Positions 1 to 9,393 of a DNA stretch of 64,000 nucleotides are shown here, piece after piece; positions within the stretch are counted from its first letter, which is position 1, and the number at the start of each line of letters is the position of its first letter. Source of the DNA: Endozoicomonas sp. SCSIO W0465 (GTDB lineage: Bacteria; Pseudomonadota; Gammaproteobacteria; Pseudomonadales; Endozoicomonadaceae); contig NZ_CP092417.1 of the NCBI RefSeq assembly GCF_023716865.1, positions 5,744,001-5,808,000 on the forward strand, written 5' to 3'. Below the pieces are notes generated by a model. The model saw only the letters and a program-made list of their open reading frames with translations. It ran no database searches and was not told the DNA's origin. A program made the position numbers and the translations under genes.

Positions 1-82
1 TCAGCTCAGAGCCAAAATCTATATGGCAGGGCTGAAAGCTTCGTTGGGGCAGCTGAGAGAGCTGTTAGCTGCGTAACTTCAG
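1..82 (+). mobile_element. 3' end of an IS4-superfamily element (partial)
   Basis: These 82 bases are identical to 9289-9370, the last 82 bases of the IS4-superfamily element at 6357-9370. They encode the C-terminal transposase residues and the terminal repeat ending in GTAACTTCAG. The rest of the element lies left of the window. The element ends 20 bp upstream of the next gene's start, so it may affect that gene's transcription or have replaced its promoter. Confidence 0.85.
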
Positions 83-701
83 GTTATAACTTTATAGAGC
101 AGATGATCAGCCAAGGTATAGTCCCTAAATGGCAAACAATCTGTAATGCTGAAGGCCAACTGCCCGGCATACAATTAATGATCGACAATCCAGAGGGTGC
201 CGATGTTTTCTTTTCCGCCATGCAGCAGCGTCTCGATCGACTTGAGCCGGGCAATCCGTTTTTTCTTACATTCGTCTGTTCCCGCACGAATCCGTTAACA
301 GGCCAGCCAGAGCAGGTTTCCCCGGTTATGCGCGTGTTTCGGCACCCATCTGACGGGAGTCTTATATTGTTGTTTACCTCTGAAGTGCCGACGAACAACA
401 GCTCCCTCGGACGGCTGGCTTTCGGGAGCTTTGAAGGTGGCACCGAGCTGACCACCTATCTAAAGTTTCTGGCATTGAGCAGCGATGCGACCCAGGGAGT
501 TTTTGTTGAACCAACCAGAAGGGGAGGCACCCCGGCAAAAGCGCTCGAAAGTATCGATATGCGAGCCTTTATCGAGCAATATCCTCCCCGTGATTTCAGT
601 GGCGGCGAGGCAACCTCTGACCGGAAAATTCTACTCGCTGCGGCTCAGAGTCTGGGACTGCAACGTATCCGCAAGGAAGAAGCTAAAAATGTTGAATTGC
701 T

Positions 702-2309
702 GTAACTATTCAGCACTGAGCAAAGGCATATTACAGTAATTCCGAACAGCTCTATGAAGTGATTGATATATGTCCATTCCCTGTTTTCTGGCAGACGACA
801 AATAGCTGCGAATCCGTGCAAACATAGAACCACCGTCTGCACTCCTGAAGCAGCCTGAGATTTTCTGCTTTAACTTGGCCATTCGAACATCCCGCTCACT
901 GCCATTGTTATCGAAGGGAATGGTAAAATCTGACATGAAGCGCAGTGTCTCAGCCTTGAACTCAGTGAGTCGTTTGAAGAGATTGTAAGCTTTAGTATTC
1001 TTGACTTTCTTGCGCTTAAGCTCCTCTCGTTGCTTCTCCATATAGACGACTTCTTTCATTAGAGCCCGCTGAAGCAACCGGTCATAAATCTTCTCGATTC
1101 GTTCACAGACAACACTTGGCATCTGTAGCATACCTATGGTCTTAAAGCCCTTGCAGTAATGCCAGGAAAGCCTCAGTAGCTTCATCAATCGCAACGCCAG
1201 TTGATTGCTGTCCCTATCAACAACACCCAAAAGCTCCCTCAGGTGATGGGCATTGCAAAGTACGTGAGTTGCCGCATATGCAAAATAGGATTTCCAATGA
1301 TCATGAACCAGAACGCCTGCAAATGTTAGCAGTATGCCCATCGTGTCCATGGCCTCACGACCTCGCTTTTCAGACAAGTAGTAGAGCGTCCATTGTTCAT
1401 CCCGCATAACGTGTAGCCAGTGCAAAGAGCCCTCGGCCCGCATACCCGTTTCATCGGCTCCGGCAACAGACGATTCCCGCAAGGCGTCACGAATAACCTC
1501 TTCAGTAGAAGCCAGATTTTCATAGGTTCTGGCCACAAAATTGGCGACAGTGCCTGCACTTACACTCATTTTATAGAGAGTATTAAAATACTCTGACACG
1601 CGCTTAAAAGGCAGGAAATGGTATTGGTTAAGATAGACGGCCATAGCCTGTGTGGCTGAGCCATATTGTGCGGCAGCGGTAACACCTTCCGGGAATTCAG
1701 CCTGATTCCGACAACCACAAGTGCAGATTTTTACTTCAGCTCTATGGGCCGTTACTTCAAATTCACCCGGTCTCCCTGGTTCAAACACCTGTCGTTCAAT
1801 ATATTTGACCGGCTCACTATCAAGAAGAGACGCCTGACATTTATTGCATTCTTTAACCGGAAGGTACTCAATATAGTCAGGGATATCGACCTGTTTAAGA
1901 CAAGTGCCCTGATGCCCTTTCTTTCCACCGGCTTTATTACCAGAAGACTGTCTCAGACTTTTAGGATTGGGTTTTTCATCCGATGGATCGGTACCTTTAT
2001 CTGCGGAAAGGTCGTCAGAATGATCTGGAGAATTACTGTTTTTACAAGGTTTTTGATAACCATCAGACGATGGCGGCTTGCTGCTGTTTTGACTGTTCTT
2101 GCCAACCTTTTCTTCCAATTCTCGACATCGCTCTTCCAGACAGGCAACTCTCATCCGCAGCTCTGCATTCTCTTTCAAGAGAATCTCAGCCGACATAGTT
2201 GCGGGTAGTTCTGGAATCATGCTGGCGAATATTGTGGAAAAATGGTGCTTAAGAGGATGGTATAAAAATCAGAAAATTCCAGATTTATGTGGGGGTGCTG
2301 AACAGTTAC
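702..2309 (-). mobile_element. IS66-family element, copy 1 (1608 bp)
   Basis: The ends are GTAACTATTCAGCAC and ...GTGCTGAACAGTTAC, an imperfect terminal inverted repeat, flanked by the 8-bp direct repeat GAATTGCT, the duplication size typical of IS66. It carries only the tnpC-type transposase and no tnpA or tnpB, as in the ISBst12 subgroup. Six copies are present in the window; this one, 4549-6156 and 17850-19457 have an intact transposase. Confidence 0.95.
706..2220 (-). CDS. tnpC: IS66-family transposase (TnpC)
   Basis: This is a 504-residue DDE transposase. The N-terminal coiled-coil segment (about residues 10-45) carries a heptad-like run of Glu and Leu and is followed by a Ser/Lys-rich linker. 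A Cys-rich zinc-binding segment lies near residues 120-175 (CNKC and CTCGC motifs). The catalytic core has ADETGM near residue 255, HDHWKSY near 308, and the NGSERDVRMAK region near 440 that supplies the catalytic Glu. The start ATG reads MIPELPATMSAE; a second ATG follows eight codons later. The protein is identical in the copies at 4553-6067 and, apart from one Gly-to-Asp change, at 17854-19368, so it is probably functional. Confidence 0.95.
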   Translation of the reverse strand: MIPELPATMSAEILLKENAELRMRVACLEERCRELEEKVGKNSQNSSKPPSSDGYQKPCKNSNSPDHSDDLSADKGTDPSDEKPNPKSLRQSSGNKAGGKKGHQGTCLKQVDIPDYIEYLPVKECNKCQASLLDSEPVKYIERQVFEPGRPGEFEVTAHRAEVKICTCGCRNQAEFPEGVTAAAQYGSATQAMAVYLNQYHFLPFKRVSEYFNTLYKMSVSAGTVANFVARTYENLASTEEVIRDALRESSVAGADETGMRAEGSLHWLHVMRDEQWTLYYLSEKRGREAMDTMGILLTFAGVLVHDHWKSYFAYAATHVLCNAHHLRELLGVVDRDSNQLALRLMKLLRLSWHYCKGFKTIGMLQMPSVVCERIEKIYDRLLQRALMKEVVYMEKQREELKRKKVKNTKAYNLFKRLTEFKAETLRFMSDFTIPFDNNGSERDVRMAKLKQKISGCFRSADGGSMFARIRSYLSSARKQGMDIYQSLHRAVRNYCNMPLLSAE

Positions 2310-2773
2310 GAATTGCTGAAGAATATTACCGGTAGCGATATGCGCAGCTCCGAACTTACCAGTGAGCAGGTGGCTAGCCACCTGAGTGAACTTGGCTATA
2401 CCCTGCTCAAAACGGAAATTATCGGCTTTCCCATATTGAAGCTTGGAGTTTCTTCTTATAGCCAGCTGGAGTCTGATGTGCGGATGATCCAATTGCAACG
2501 GCAAGTGGCTGATTCACTAGAGGAAATGTATCTTGGCATGGCGGCCGGTGGGCAAGGTTATATCCAGCTCCAGCTCGACCCGATCAAAGAGAATTCGCCT
2601 GAAGAAATTCTGCTTTTGGTCTGTGATAAGGACAAATTCTATCTGGTGAATATGAAAAACAAGTCGATATCGACTCAGTGCTCACCCAGTCTTCAGGATA
2701 TAACTGACTACTGTGAAGTGTTTATGGCGGGATGTCGTATAAGGAAAGCAATAATTACCTCCTTTGTGCCGAT

Positions 2774-3778
2774 TCAAATGAAAAAAACACTGGCTCGATA
2801 ACTTGAGCTATAGGGGCTGCCATGGGTTTCATCCAGCCCGTGGCAGAACACAAGCCAGGAACTATTCAATAGGGGGAGGCGGGTGATATCAGGCCATCTG
2901 GTGTGATTGGCAAATAAACGTAAATCCCCGGAACCATGGCCAGTACTAAGGGTGATACTTTTTTTGGTGCGAGAGTGATTGAGTAAAAAGTGTCGCGAAG
3001 TATGGCCATGAACACTACCCTTTTTCATGCATATGGTTTTACCCGGTTTGAGTGTGACCATGTCAACAGCATGGTGATCCGAACAGGCATCCGGTAAGGG
3101 CAGGGTCATTCGATTCGGGAAACCGGGGTTAGAGTTACCGATGAATTGGAAGGTGTGCCTCAGGTGATCTGGCCGGGCTCCTGCTATTGGCCGGGACAGG
3201 TGAGTCAGCACGGACTCTGCAGCCAGTGCTGTGATGATGTACTTGCATAACGTCCACAGCGTGCCGCCTGTCTTGCCTGAGACAGGATGACTGCCCGTTT
3301 CCAGCGCTCCGGTAAGCGGGTATTCTGTGCCCTCTGCGGCATTCAGGCGTGTAATAACGGCATCCGTCAGGTCTTCAAAGTATCGAAACTCACTGACCGG
3401 TAATGTGTTCATGCACTGTTTTGCTTTTGCCAGGTGTGCCGGTGAAAGCCCGATCAGATTTCTCAGTGCGTAATCAATTTCTTCCCATGCGCTTTCGAGG
3501 TCCAGTGTTTGCCCTGAATCCGTAATGGTGATCGTTGTTGTGACGGCATCGAATCCCCTTTTTGTGATGGCCCTCGAATCAAGGCCGTCAACCGGGAAGT
3601 CGACAAGGGCTGCCCGGGAGTGTTGTATTTTGTTGCTGGCGGGCAGGGCATCACTGATTTCTCTGCCCTGAAAAGAGGCCCTGACTTCATCTTTACTTTC
3701 ACCTTCATCGCTGCGGCGGGGGTTAAGAAATGGTGGAAGATACCCTGAGCTAATGTTGTTCATGTCATTGAGCCTCAA
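2774..3778 (-). CDS. unknown protein, 334 residues
   Basis: This is a long open frame converging on the disrupted gene at 103-2801, with a 28-bp overlap at the two 3' ends. I recognise no domain. The N-terminus is polar and proline/arginine-rich and probably disordered to about residue 60. The centre (about 85-200) is helical, with a segment resembling an N-terminal cap of a helical-repeat or LRR-type effector. The C-terminal 130 residues are rich in His, Ser and Arg. ATG 3763 (MNNISSGY) is an alternative start. No signal peptide is seen. Codon use resembles the chromosomal genes here rather than the IS elements. It could be a host-interaction protein, but that is only a guess from context. 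Confidence 0.6.
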   Translation of the reverse strand: MRLNDMNNISSGYLPPFLNPRRSDEGESKDEVRASFQGREISDALPASNKIQHSRAALVDFPVDGLDSRAITKRGFDAVTTTITITDSGQTLDLESAWEEIDYALRNLIGLSPAHLAKAKQCMNTLPVSEFRYFEDLTDAVITRLNAAEGTEYPLTGALETGSHPVSGKTGGTLWTLCKYIITALAAESVLTHLSRPIAGARPDHLRHTFQFIGNSNPGFPNRMTLPLPDACSDHHAVDMVTLKPGKTICMKKGSVHGHTSRHFLLNHSRTKKSITLSTGHGSGDLRLFANHTRWPDITRLPLLNSSWLVFCHGLDETHGSPYSSSYRASVFFI

Positions 3779-4078
3779 TCACAGTGCTATCAATCAGTGC
3801 TCTCAATCGCTAAACCGCATGTTAAACATGCCCATTACCACTTTGTATGAGCGGTTGTATAAGCATGTGCAGGAGTGCGGAGGAGGGATTGTCGAGCAAA
3901 GTGGCAGAGAGTATAGGCATTTTCACAACGCTGTGATGCTGGCTCAGTGTAATCGTTAAAATCATGCCATTCCCTTTAAGAAAAGGAGTGACTAAAGATA
4001 ATTATTGTTATTTTGCCAGCATGAAACACCTGCATGCACCTGCGAGCAGGGAACACAAACGGAACGCATGGTTAATGA

Positions 4079-4268
4079 AACGGTAGGTTCTGGCGGCAAG
4101 GCGTAGAGAGCCCGGCTTGAAGGTATCTGACCAATGACTTCCATATTCATTTCAAGTGCTGGCTTTATCAGCGTCCAGTTCATGTACCAGCAATCGGTTA
4201 GCAGCCGTAATACCCGATCCTTCACTTCATTACGTACCACCTTGAGCATAGCCACAGCAATTATCAGT
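4079..4268 (-). pseudogene. fragment of IS4-superfamily transposase
   Basis: About 60 residues read VVRNEVKDRVLRLLTDCWYM and onward and match, with scattered substitutions, the central part of the full transposases at 29197-30534 and 43193-44530. Homology stops after PPEPTV near 4079. Divergence from the intact copies (for example Lys for Arg and Met for Ile) shows this is an older remnant. No terminal repeats remain. Confidence 0.8.
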
Positions 4269-4500
4269 TACCTCGTTCCCACGGTCCCGAGGGTGTCGCA
4301 AAACCCTGTGGACACTCTGGACATCTCGTTCCCATGCTCCGCGTGGGAATGCATACCGGTCCCGCCACAGATACCATACTCGCATGGAGCCCCCGAAAAC
4401 CCTGTGGACACTCCGGACACCTCGTTCCCACGCGGAGCGTGGGAACGAGGTGTCCGGAGAGTTTTGCGACAGCCTCTCCCCCGTGGAAATGCAGACCTTC
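4264..4500. repeat. cluster of palindromic intergenic repeats
   Basis: Two direct units starting near 4299 and 4397 share the core AACCCTGTGGACACTC, then a GTTCCCA...TGGGAA palindrome. The strongest hairpin has 22-bp perfect arms at 4411-4432 and 4438-4459 with a 5-base loop CGGAG. A related degenerate unit lies at 11438-11506, after the first RING-ankyrin gene. This is a dispersed REP-like or MITE-like element; no gene is visible here. The small open frames across it in both directions are by-products of the palindrome. Confidence 0.75.
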
Positions 4501-4548
4501 ACTAATCGATCTTTCCCAGCTGCCGGGCATTAACCAATAACATCGATT

Positions 4549-6156
4549 GTAACTATTCAGCACTGAGCAAAGGCATATTACAGTAATTCCGAACAGCTCT
4601 ATGAAGTGATTGATATATGTCCATTCCCTGTTTTCTGGCAGACGACAAATAGCTGCGAATCCGTGCAAACATAGAACCACCGTCTGCACTCCTGAAGCAG
4701 CCTGAGATTTTCTGCTTTAACTTGGCCATTCGAACATCCCGCTCACTGCCATTGTTATCGAAGGGAATGGTAAAATCTGACATGAAGCGCAGTGTCTCAG
4801 CCTTGAACTCAGTGAGTCGTTTGAAGAGATTGTAAGCTTTAGTATTCTTGACTTTCTTGCGCTTAAGCTCCTCTCGTTGCTTCTCCATATAGACGACTTC
4901 TTTCATTAGAGCCCGCTGAAGCAACCGGTCATAAATCTTCTCGATTCGTTCACAGACAACACTTGGCATCTGTAGCATACCTATGGTCTTAAAGCCCTTG
5001 CAGTAATGCCAGGAAAGCCTCAGTAGCTTCATCAATCGCAACGCCAGTTGATTGCTGTCCCTATCAACAACACCCAAAAGCTCCCTCAGGTGATGGGCAT
5101 TGCAAAGTACGTGAGTTGCCGCATATGCAAAATAGGATTTCCAATGATCATGAACCAGAACGCCTGCAAATGTTAGCAGTATGCCCATCGTGTCCATGGC
5201 CTCACGACCTCGCTTTTCAGACAAGTAGTAGAGCGTCCATTGTTCATCCCGCATAACGTGTAGCCAGTGCAAAGAGCCCTCGGCCCGCATACCCGTTTCA
5301 TCGGCTCCGGCAACAGACGATTCCCGCAAGGCGTCACGAATAACCTCTTCAGTAGAAGCCAGATTTTCATAGGTTCTGGCCACAAAATTGGCGACAGTGC
5401 CTGCACTTACACTCATTTTATAGAGAGTATTAAAATACTCTGACACGCGCTTAAAAGGCAGGAAATGGTATTGGTTAAGATAGACGGCCATAGCCTGTGT
5501 GGCTGAGCCATATTGTGCGGCAGCGGTAACACCTTCCGGGAATTCAGCCTGATTCCGACAACCACAAGTGCAGATTTTTACTTCAGCTCTATGGGCCGTT
5601 ACTTCAAATTCACCCGGTCTCCCTGGTTCAAACACCTGTCGTTCAATATATTTGACCGGCTCACTATCAAGAAGAGACGCCTGACATTTATTGCATTCTT
5701 TAACCGGAAGGTACTCAATATAGTCAGGGATATCGACCTGTTTAAGACAAGTGCCCTGATGCCCTTTCTTTCCACCGGCTTTATTACCAGAAGACTGTCT
5801 CAGACTTTTAGGATTGGGTTTTTCATCCGATGGATCGGTACCTTTATCTGCGGAAAGGTCGTCAGAATGATCTGGAGAATTACTGTTTTTACAAGGTTTT
5901 TGATAACCATCAGACGATGGCGGCTTGCTGCTGTTTTGACTGTTCTTGCCAACCTTTTCTTCCAATTCTCGACATCGCTCTTCCAGACAGGCAACTCTCA
6001 TCCGCAGCTCTGCATTCTCTTTCAAGAGAATCTCAGCCGACATAGTTGCGGGTAGTTCTGGAATCATGCTGGCGAATATTGTGGAAAAATGGTGCTTAAG
6101 AGGATGGTATAAAAATCAGAAAATTCCAGATTTATGTGGGGGTGCTGAACAGTTAC
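4549..6156 (-). mobile_element. IS66-family element, copy 2 (1608 bp)
   Basis: The ends are the same as copy 1 and the element is flanked by the 8-bp duplication CATCGATT (4541-4548 and 6157-6164). It is inserted in non-coding DNA between the palindromic repeat cluster and the upstream region of the first RING-ankyrin gene. Confidence 0.95.
4553..6067 (-). CDS. tnpC: IS66-family transposase (TnpC)
   Basis: This is a 504-residue transposase identical in sequence to the one at 706-2220, with coiled-coil N-terminus, CxxC zinc motifs and DDE core (ADETGM, HDHWKSY, NGSERDV). The frame is complete and its clean TSD suggests recent transposition. Together with copies 1 and 3 it can supply transposase to the defective copies at 47716 and 56962. 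Confidence 0.95.
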   Translation of the reverse strand: MIPELPATMSAEILLKENAELRMRVACLEERCRELEEKVGKNSQNSSKPPSSDGYQKPCKNSNSPDHSDDLSADKGTDPSDEKPNPKSLRQSSGNKAGGKKGHQGTCLKQVDIPDYIEYLPVKECNKCQASLLDSEPVKYIERQVFEPGRPGEFEVTAHRAEVKICTCGCRNQAEFPEGVTAAAQYGSATQAMAVYLNQYHFLPFKRVSEYFNTLYKMSVSAGTVANFVARTYENLASTEEVIRDALRESSVAGADETGMRAEGSLHWLHVMRDEQWTLYYLSEKRGREAMDTMGILLTFAGVLVHDHWKSYFAYAATHVLCNAHHLRELLGVVDRDSNQLALRLMKLLRLSWHYCKGFKTIGMLQMPSVVCERIEKIYDRLLQRALMKEVVYMEKQREELKRKKVKNTKAYNLFKRLTEFKAETLRFMSDFTIPFDNNGSERDVRMAKLKQKISGCFRSADGGSMFARIRSYLSSARKQGMDIYQSLHRAVRNYCNMPLLSAE

Positions 6157-6272
6157 CATCGATTTATTCTCCTGCCGCAGTTCCACGTATGCCTGAACAA
6201 GCTCCCGGATACTCGCCTTACCAAAATCCCGCTCCACACATATGTCAAAAATTGCCGGTGAACGCGAATAGG

Positions 6273-6356
6273 TTTTCCATTTCCAGCAGGAAGGTGGTTC
6301 GTTTTATTGAACTGCTGTTCTTTTTTTCAGTCCTATCGGTATTACTAATTTATTAA
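6273..6356 (+). repeat. displaced upstream region of the first RING-ankyrin gene
   Basis: This stretch, beginning TTTTCCATTTCCAGCAGGAA, repeats at 11571-11647 upstream of the second RING-ankyrin gene. In both places it runs into TTACTAATTTATTAA. At the first locus the continuation is now at 9371, because an IS4-superfamily element was inserted in TTATTAA (duplicated at 6350-6356 and 9371-9377). It is therefore the original upstream region of the gene at 9394, pushed 3 kb away. It may contain that gene's promoter; I cannot define the -35 and -10 boxes with confidence. Confidence 0.75.
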
Positions 6357-6728
6357 CTCAAGTTACGCACCTTGCTGAAAATCAGCCATTATTGGTGGCA
6401 TGAAAAATGATCTCATAGAACTTTATTCTGACTACCTGTTGTCGTCGTCTGGGAAGACCACTGCAACGGGAGTGTCAGAGCTTTTGGATAATGTCTACAG
6501 TCATGACCAATTCACCCGATTGCTTTCAAACAATGAGTTTACCAGTCGTGACTTATGGCTTTACGTTAAACCCGTCGTGCGACAGGTTGAGTGCAGTGAT
6601 GGGGTTTTGATCTTTGACGATACGATTCAGGAAAAGCAGTTCAGCAAAGAGAATGCCCTGAACACCTGGCATTTTGATCATACAAAAAATCGCACCGTGA
6701 AAGGTATAACCGTCATTCAGCACCCGTA

Positions 6729-8534
6729 TCAGGAATAAATTTCCTGATACGGTCGCCCAAGAATTGAAATAATAGTCAACTGCCTTTCTTGTAATCCAAC
6801 CACATGCTTTTCATGTCCATCGACCAATAGCACGTTGATACCCTGAAAGCAGAAAAACACCCAACGCGCTGTCGGGTTTTGGCAGGGTTTCCGCTTCATG
6901 TCCGGGAAAAACCGACTCTGTCGTTTTAGCTCATGCCTAATTCGATGCTGAATCGCCGCATACACTAACAGACACAGCGTCATCACCATCAGCAAGGCTT
7001 CTATTCGTTCCGGTTTCTTTAAAAACAGCGAAGAAACCAGAAACTCCGGGCTCTTCAAAAACCGAAAGCCACGCTCTACTGACTGTTGTGATTTGTAAGT
7101 ACTTAGCACTTCTGCTGTACTCAGCCGACTGTCGTCCAGATCATTCGTCGCCAGCACAAAGCAACCCAGAGAACACTCTGCATCTTTGCGACAGTCAACG
7201 GATACCCAAGGATATCCGCTCACATAATATTCAATACTGTCCGGTTTAGAGCCTTTCTCCGGACGACCTACCTTGGTATAGCAGGGTTTCTCAGTAATGA
7301 CAGGTTCCGCCTGACAATAAATAGTTTTTGACTGCCATTCATCGAACGCACGCAATGCGTCGGTTTCACACTTGAAGGCTTTTTTGGCCAGTTTACTGGT
7401 CAGCGCTTCTGCTTCTTTCTCAGACTTCTTTAGCATTTTTTTCAGCAGTGTTTTTTGTTCGCTCTTTCGAGCCTGCTCGCTGCGGACCAGAATCCAGCGC
7501 TGGGAGACACCCGCATGATCTGACAGCATTTCATGACTCTCATAGCCCTCAGCACCCTCCACTGGTGTCATTTCACAAGAAGCGACACTGTCAATCAGTT
7601 CTCTGGCTTCTTTGATTTTTGACGGAACCCGGGTGATAAATTGCTGGCCCTGCTGATGAAGTATCTGTACGTTATCTGTTGTATAAAGTGCTGCATCACC
7701 AATCAGGTAGCGATTATTCAGGGCTTCCCGGTAGGATTTCAAATGGCTGCTGATGACTTTTTTAAAGTTTTTATTGTCGTTTACGTTGCCACTGGACGCT
7801 TTCATAAAAACGGGAGGCTCTTGTAGGATTTCAGACTGCTACTGGGTTGAACATTGCTGAAGCCCTTTATCTACAAAGGTTGTCAGCATATTGTCCGGTA
7901 ATGTTGCTCAATCCTTGTTTTTCGTGACCTACAGTCAGTTTTCACTGTAGAGCAGTTCGTAATCAAAATAGAGCCAAACGGGAATACCGGCCTGATTTTC
8001 CGTCATCATCAGCAGTATTGCCTGGTTGAGCTCGGGTCGATGATCCCTGCTGTATCCACGACAGAGTTTGATACAGTGCATATCTTCTTCGTCGACGTCA
8101 GATTCGCTGTTATAAACGCCGTCCACATGCAAGCTTGTTGAGTCAAGGTTCAGAGCCTTGCACGGCAGTTTTAAGACATTCACTGCCTTGACAGCCAGCG
8201 ATAAATAGACCTCACTTACATCCAGTTCAAAAAGCTGATCCAGGGCTCTGCCGAGTACACTGTCGTTAATGTGTTCGGGTTTAATACCGGGCCTGATGAG
8301 TTTATCCAGCGGTTTATCAGCATGAAACTCCGGGAACATATGAAGCGTGCGGGCAGTGAACCCAAGGCCGTTAAGCAGCATTGATACTACGGTTTCGCCA
8401 AAGGAAATATTCCGGTGTTCAGATTGGTTAGGAACCAGGGAATCCAGATGATTAGAGATACCGAGTTCTTTGCACATACCGGCAACCAAACCCATATGAT
8501 CGATACGTTGAATGTGGAACTGATGAGGATGCAT
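6729..8534 (-). pseudogene. IS1634-family transposase, split by MITE
   Basis: The N-terminal part (8534 down to 7984) carries a DUF4277-like region and the first catalytic motif LNLDSTSLHVDG. The C-terminal part (7807 down to 6729) continues at FMKASSGNVNDNK, with the YLIGDAALY and VERGFRFLKSPEF motifs. They are separated by the MITE at 7816-7975, inserted at GIPV-FMKA. The full-length equivalent (about 550 residues) can be read from the copy at 47349-50601. Assignment to IS1634 rests on the DUF4277-like N-terminus, the VERGFRFLKSPEF signature and the 6-bp duplication. Confidence 0.9.
7816..7975. mobile_element. MITE of IS1595 type, copy 1 (160 bp)
   Basis: This is a non-coding element with ends GGCTCTTGTAGGATTTCAGA and ...AAAATAGAGCC, flanked by the 8-bp duplication AAACGGGA (7808-7815 and 7976-7983). 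It is nearly identical to 37456-37615. Its subterminal ACTGCT motif and GGCTCT end match the ends of the IS1595 elements at 26308-27338 and 35576-36607, which make duplications of the same size. Confidence 0.93.
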
Positions 8535-9393
8535 TGGACATGTTCATTCTGAGAATTTTTTACATTTTAGCCGGTGTAGGGAAATTCTCAGATTGAGTGC
8601 TGAATGACGGGTATAAATCTGCTCAATGCACACTACCATGCCGGAGATGCGTCGATTCCTGTCGCCTATAAATTGATCGAGAAAACCATCCTGTACACCG
8701 ACTTGAAGACAAAAAAGGTAAGACGATATGCAGAGCAAACCAAAAATGAAATGATGCGGGAGATGCTGATGATTTGCTGCCATAACCAGCTTATGTTCCG
8801 CTATGTCCTTGCAGATAGCTGGTTTTGCTCAAACGACAATATGATGTTTATTCGACACGACTGTAATAAACATTTCCTGATGGCGATGAAGTCAAACCGC
8901 AAGGTATCCCTCAGTCTGGACGACAAATTACAAGGCCGTTCACAGCGTATAGATACTGTTGATTTTTCAGAAGATAAGCCTGTACAAGGGTGGATAGCAG
9001 GTGTCGATTTCCCTGTTCTGCTATACCGTCAGGTCTTTAAAAACAAAGACGAAGCACAGGCATTCTCTATCTGGTTTGCAGCGATCTTGACTGTGATGCC
9101 GAGACTCTCAAGGCAATCTACGAGAAACGGTGGAAAGTCGAGGTCTTCCATAAAACGCTGAAATCGAATGCGTCAATGGCCAAGTCACCGGCGCATACTG
9201 TGAGAACACAGAGTAATCATATCTTTCTTTCAATTTACTCAGCCTTCAGGTTGGAAGTATTGTCATTGAAAGTAAATCTGAATCACTTTCAGCTCAGAGC
9301 CAAAATCTATATGGCAGGGCTGAAAGCTTCGTTGGGGCAGCTGAGAGAGCTGTTAGCTGCGTAACTTCAGTTATTAATACCGGTTTTTTGGGC

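Larger units (their letters stand above)
103..2801 (+). pseudogene. unknown 360-residue protein, split by IS66
   Basis: The gene occupies 103-701 and 2318-2801. The IS66 at 702-2309 is flanked by an 8-bp duplication, GAATTGCT (694-701 and 2310-2317). Removing the element and one duplication copy joins the halves in frame: codon CT plus G, followed by residues KNITGSDMRS. This gives 360 residues from ATG 103 to TAA at 2801. As it stands the first half stops at 705, inside the IS. I recognise no family, signal peptide or membrane segment. The N-terminal half holds a serine- and proline-rich stretch and the C-terminal half looks like an alpha/beta domain. An IS end lies 20 bp upstream of the start, so the true N-terminus could have been longer. 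The good match of the duplication suggests the insertion is recent. Confidence 0.8.
6710..8610 (-). mobile_element. IS1634-family element, copy 1, carrying a MITE
   Basis: The terminal repeats are CCGTCATTCAGCAC and GTGCTGAATGACGG, with a 6-bp duplication GTATAA at 6704-6709 and 8611-8616. Removing the MITE (160 bp) and its 8-bp duplication gives 1733 bp, exactly the size of the copy at 47330-50677 without its IS66. The element sits inside the IS4-superfamily transposase gene. Confidence 0.95.
6400..9364 (+). pseudogene. broken IS4-superfamily transposase
   Basis: The N-terminal part is at 6400-6709 and the remainder at 8617-9364. It was split at VKGI by the IS1634 insertion with a GTATAA duplication. 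The joined protein has a first catalytic Asp region LIFDDTIQEK, a second region VLADSWFCSND, and a third, YEKRWKVEVFHKTLKSN, near the C-terminus. The third region is in a different frame from the second: a one-base loss near 9062 shifts the frame after the NKDEAQ residues. The copy is therefore dead twice over. The family resembles IS701-type transposases by the KRWKVE...HKTLK signature. Confidence 0.85.
6357..9370 (+). mobile_element. IS4-superfamily (IS701-like) element, interrupted by IS1634
   Basis: The left end CTCAAGTTACGCA and right end TGCGTAACTTCAG form an inverted repeat with one mismatch. The flanking duplication is TTATTAA (6350-6356 and 9371-9377). Without the nested IS1634 (6710-8610) and its 6-bp duplication the element is 1107 bp. 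Its last 82 bp recur at the start of the window. Family placement within the IS4/IS701 group is tentative. Confidence 0.85.

Noticed and set aside
1666..2208. 180-residue plus-strand frame antisense to the IS66 transposase, repeated at 5513, 18814, 48679 and 57619
   Set aside because: It recurs only because IS66 recurs; it lies wholly opposite the conserved tnpC frame.
3753..3959. 68-residue frame divergent from the 334-residue gene
   Set aside because: It overlaps that gene's start, has no recognisable similarity and is short; it cannot be supported.
4264..4500. CRISPR-like array
   Set aside because: The units are palindromic, irregular in spacing and only two or three in number; no cas genes are near.
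4264..4689. 141-residue minus-strand frame across the palindromic repeats and IS66 end
   Set aside because: It is a fusion of IS66 antisense sequence with repeat DNA and has no biological continuity.
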